8,444 nucleotides of DNA, taken from positions 1 through 8,444 of the forward strand of contig CAADUC010000029.1 of NCBI GenBank assembly GCA_900752115.1, given 5' to 3'. The translations under genes and the position numbers were made by a program. Positions 6,334 to 8,444 of this stretch are shown one piece after another. Below the pieces are notes generated by a model that saw only the letters and a program-made list of their open reading frames with translations, did not search any database and was not told where the DNA came from. Source of the DNA: Clostridia bacterium. GTDB taxonomy: Bacteria; Bacillota; Clostridia; Oscillospirales; Acutalibacteraceae. Each line of letters opens with the position of its first letter. Positions within the stretch are counted from its first letter, which is position 1.

Positions 6334-7380
6334 GCGAACGTCGCCAAGCGTATCTCCGAGCTGATCCGCAAAGACCGTTTCCTGACCCCGAAGGAAAAGG
6401 CGCGCTTTGAGCAGCTTCAACGGCAGACCGCAGCGCGAAGCTCAGCATGGAATGACTACAATGCCGTAAAGGAAGCCCACCCGGACGACCTCGTGCTGTT
6501 TCAGGTGGGGGATTTCTTTGAGCTGTACGGTGAGGACGCAAAACAGGCGGCGGGGTTGCTGGATATGAACCTGACCTCCCGCAGTATCCCCGGTGCTGGC
6601 CGTGTGGAGATGTGCGGCGTACCGTCGCACAATTTAGAGATGTATGTAGAGAAACTGCGCGATAAGTATGATGTGACGATTGCCGAAGCGCCGGACTTTA
6701 GAGGTGAGCGCCGCGTCTATACCCTGCGTTCCGTTGACCATGAAGCGGAGGCCGCCATCGACGCGCAGGAAGCAGAGTTCGGCGCGGACGGCACGAGGGT
6801 GTTCCGCGATCCTACCGCAGAGCAAGTTCAGCCCACGGTGCAGGAGCTGTTCGAGCGATACCGCCTGAGCGTGGGAAACGCGCTTTCCAAGGATGAAGCG
6901 TTTATCAACGCCTGCCGAAACTCCGACCGTCAGAACGCCTATCTGGAGGGCGCGGCGGCAATCCGGCGCATCGTCATGGCGTCTGAGGATTTACAGCTCA
7001 CGCGCCTCTATTTCGATATGCCCTCCTTCCATAACCGGCTCCATCAGGAGCTTTTGGACGAACTGTATCCCACGCTGGCGACCACGATAACGCCCTCGCC
7101 CTACAAGGTGACGCAGGCGGACATTGACGCTGCCTTGCAGAGCTGGAACGGAAAAATTGAAAGCAAGCAGGCGGTTGTTCGGTATATGGCGCAGCACGGG
7201 CGTGAACGGGAAACCGCCGCATGGCTGGCGCGGGAGTACGGCGCAGCCGACAGCACAAAGCCCCTCCGGATTTCCGTGGGCAGCTCCGAGCCGGTTATGC
7301 TCTCGTGGCCGAAGGTGCAGCGGCGCATTGCGCAGCTCATTCAATCCGATAACTTCTACACCGAGCAGGAACAGGACAAC
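5413..7380 (+). repeat. Three divergent copies of an ~80-100-residue protein module in the giant gene
   Basis: Copy 1 (about 5413-5736), copy 2 (about 6085-6396) and copy 3 (about 7108-7380) share a pattern at the protein level. Each has an acidic helix start (QADIDHIL, EDEIAATL, QADIDAAL), then a helix such as EEIAAFLQ, REQADFLKDEYG or RETAAWLAREYG. A strand follows, then (S/N)-W-x-x-(V/A)-x-x-RI: VSWQEAAARI, LN-stop-ANVAKRI and LSWPKVQRRI, ending in EL(L/I) or QLI. The tryptophan codons are at 5665 and 7306; in copy 2 that codon is TGA at 6331. The distance from the acidic start to this position is 80, 77 and 62 codons. DNA identity is low, so these are old duplications. Confidence 0.65.
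6331..6333 (+). other. In-frame TGA interrupting the giant gene
   Basis: The frame reads C-P-E-I-Q-L-N-stop-A-N-V-A-K-R-I-S-E-L. The stop replaces the tryptophan of the repeated module (codon 732) and one G-to-A change from TGG explains it. The same frame is then open to position 8444. TGA also ends the ArdC-like, AbiEi and TnpV genes, and tryptophan elsewhere is TGG, so TGA is unlikely to be read as tryptophan here. Confidence 0.85.
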
Positions 7381-8444
7381 TTTGACAATATTGACCCCAT
7401 CGCCATCCGGGAAGCGCTTGCTGAACGCGGTATTGTAAATGGGCAGGTTGTGGATGCGGAAGCTAATCGCAACAGCCCCTTCATCCGGCAGGTTATGGCG
7501 GATGTGGAGCGGATCGCGGCGCAGGAAGCGCAGGAAAGAATGGCACAGCAGGAAGAACCTGCCCTTGACCCCGCAGACCGCTTCCATGTGGTGAGCCTTG
7601 ACCGGGGCTTCCGTACCCTGTACGCCGTGTGGGACGACGAGACCCACGGCTACTATGTGGACGCGGACGGCGTGACCGAGGAATTTACAAGCGAATGGCA
7701 GGCAGAGGCGTACCGTCTGGAGCTGCAAGGACAGGCAGAGCAGGCGCTTTTAGAGCGGGCAAAGGGGCTGATTTCCGACTTCTGCCAGAGTGAATACGGC
7801 TCAGAAGCGGATTTCAGCGACCCGGCGAAGATCGGCGTCGCCTACACCACCGTCACCGACGATGAGATTCCCATTCAGGTGAATATCGACCTTGTGAATT
7901 ACCGACTGGAGCGCTATCTGGACGATGAGCATCTGGAAACCCGGCAGTACGCCTCTTTGCAGGAGCTTATTACCAACGAGCTGGAAAACCTCGATTTCAG
8001 CGACCTCATTCACGTTTCGGATGAGGATGTGGAGCAATACCGCTGGCATGAACCGGAAGAAACGGCTCCTGTCCCGCAACGAGAACCGTTCCCGTATTCC
8101 GTAGGCGATACGGTGTATCTGGAAAACGGCAAGCCCTATATCATCGAGAGCGTCGGCGTCTTTGATATTACCCTCAGCGACCCGACGCTTTTCTATCCCA
8201 TCTCCCGTGCGGAGAGCAGGGAGAGTTTTGCACGGCTCATGGAGCGGTATCCGCAGCCGGAAAAGACCGCCGCAGAGAATACGGCTGTCGCCGAAAAAGA
8301 ACCAAAACCCGCCTACACCGAGGAAACCGTGGCAGTATATCCCGGTGACAAAAACAGCCTCCCCTATGATGTGGAGATTCGCACCCTGCGCTTTGACGAG
8401 CCGGAGCATGACCCACCCTCTGCGGAACCCGCCAAGCCTGAACC
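6334..8444 (+). CDS. Continuation of the giant ICE protein after the TGA, with MutS domain I-like segment (3' partial)
   Basis: 703 codons with no stop, in the same frame as the gene starting at 4138, running off the right edge. It begins with the second half of repeat copy 2. Residues about 770-852 of the restored protein (6445-6693) resemble MutS domain I: VGDFFELYGEDAKQAAGLLD, then CGVPSHNLEMYVEKL and the IAEAP end, with the Phe-x-Glu motif at F793-E795. Repeat copy 3 follows at about 991-1080. Residues about 1100-1300 are hydrophilic helical and linker sequence. About 1320-1375 (YSVGDTVYLENGKPYIIESV onward) is a conserved module that in relatives precedes the methylase domain. No ribosome binding site precedes the first in-frame ATGs (6565, 6610), so independent translation is not evident. 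If the TGA is real, this part and the helicase/methylase domains beyond the window would be lost or made only by read-through. Confidence 0.8.

Noticed and set aside
6991..7728. Minus-strand open frames opposite the giant gene (also 7801-8409)
   Set aside because: They are shadows of the continuous + strand frame, with no ribosome binding site or family match.

Overview
The window reads as the conjugation/maintenance region of an integrative and conjugative element (Tn4451/Tn916-type relatives of gut Clostridia). The organism is inferred, not proven. The genes are GC-rich with strong AAGGAGG-type ribosome binding sites, and the gene set (ArdC-like protein, TTRAP, TnpV, giant helicase/methylase-type protein) is the kind carried by mobile elements of Lachnospiraceae and Oscillospiraceae. 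All credible genes are on the + strand.

Layout. (1) 1-2064: an ArdC-type antirestriction protein cut by the left window edge, with an HExxH metalloprotease motif, an inserted domain, and YodL- and DUF4316-like C-terminal modules. (2) 2061-2282: a TTRAP-family (transposon-transfer assisting) small acidic protein, coupled by an ATGA overlap. A GC-rich hairpin follows. (3) 2283-2603: an AT-richer non-coding stretch with a perfect 18-bp inverted repeat, several shorter inverted repeats and a near-consensus promoter. (4) 2604-4053: an AbiEi/AbiEii type IV toxin-antitoxin pair with its own promoter, probably cargo. A second hairpin follows. (5) 4138 to the right edge: the N-terminal ~1435 codons of a giant multidomain protein. 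In relatives this protein continues into N6-adenine methylase and SNF2 helicase domains, which lie beyond the window.

The giant gene has two striking properties. First, a complete, recognisable tnpV gene (4913-5272) lies inside it in another reading frame, with its own strong ribosome binding site. In the giant-protein frame the same bases encode a low-complexity linker with no F, Y, W, C, K, N or I. Second, the giant frame is broken by a single in-frame TGA at 6331-6333, after which the same frame stays open for 703 codons to the window edge. That TGA falls exactly on the tryptophan kept in the two other copies of an internal repeated module, so it is most simply a TGG-to-TGA change (mutation or sequence error). 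Downstream of it is a MutS domain I-like segment that keeps the Phe-x-Glu mismatch-reading motif.

How the genes may work together (inference): the ArdC-like protein would protect incoming single-stranded DNA, TTRAP and TnpV are transfer- or transposition-associated small proteins, the giant protein would act on transferred DNA, and the AbiE pair would stabilise the element or block phage.
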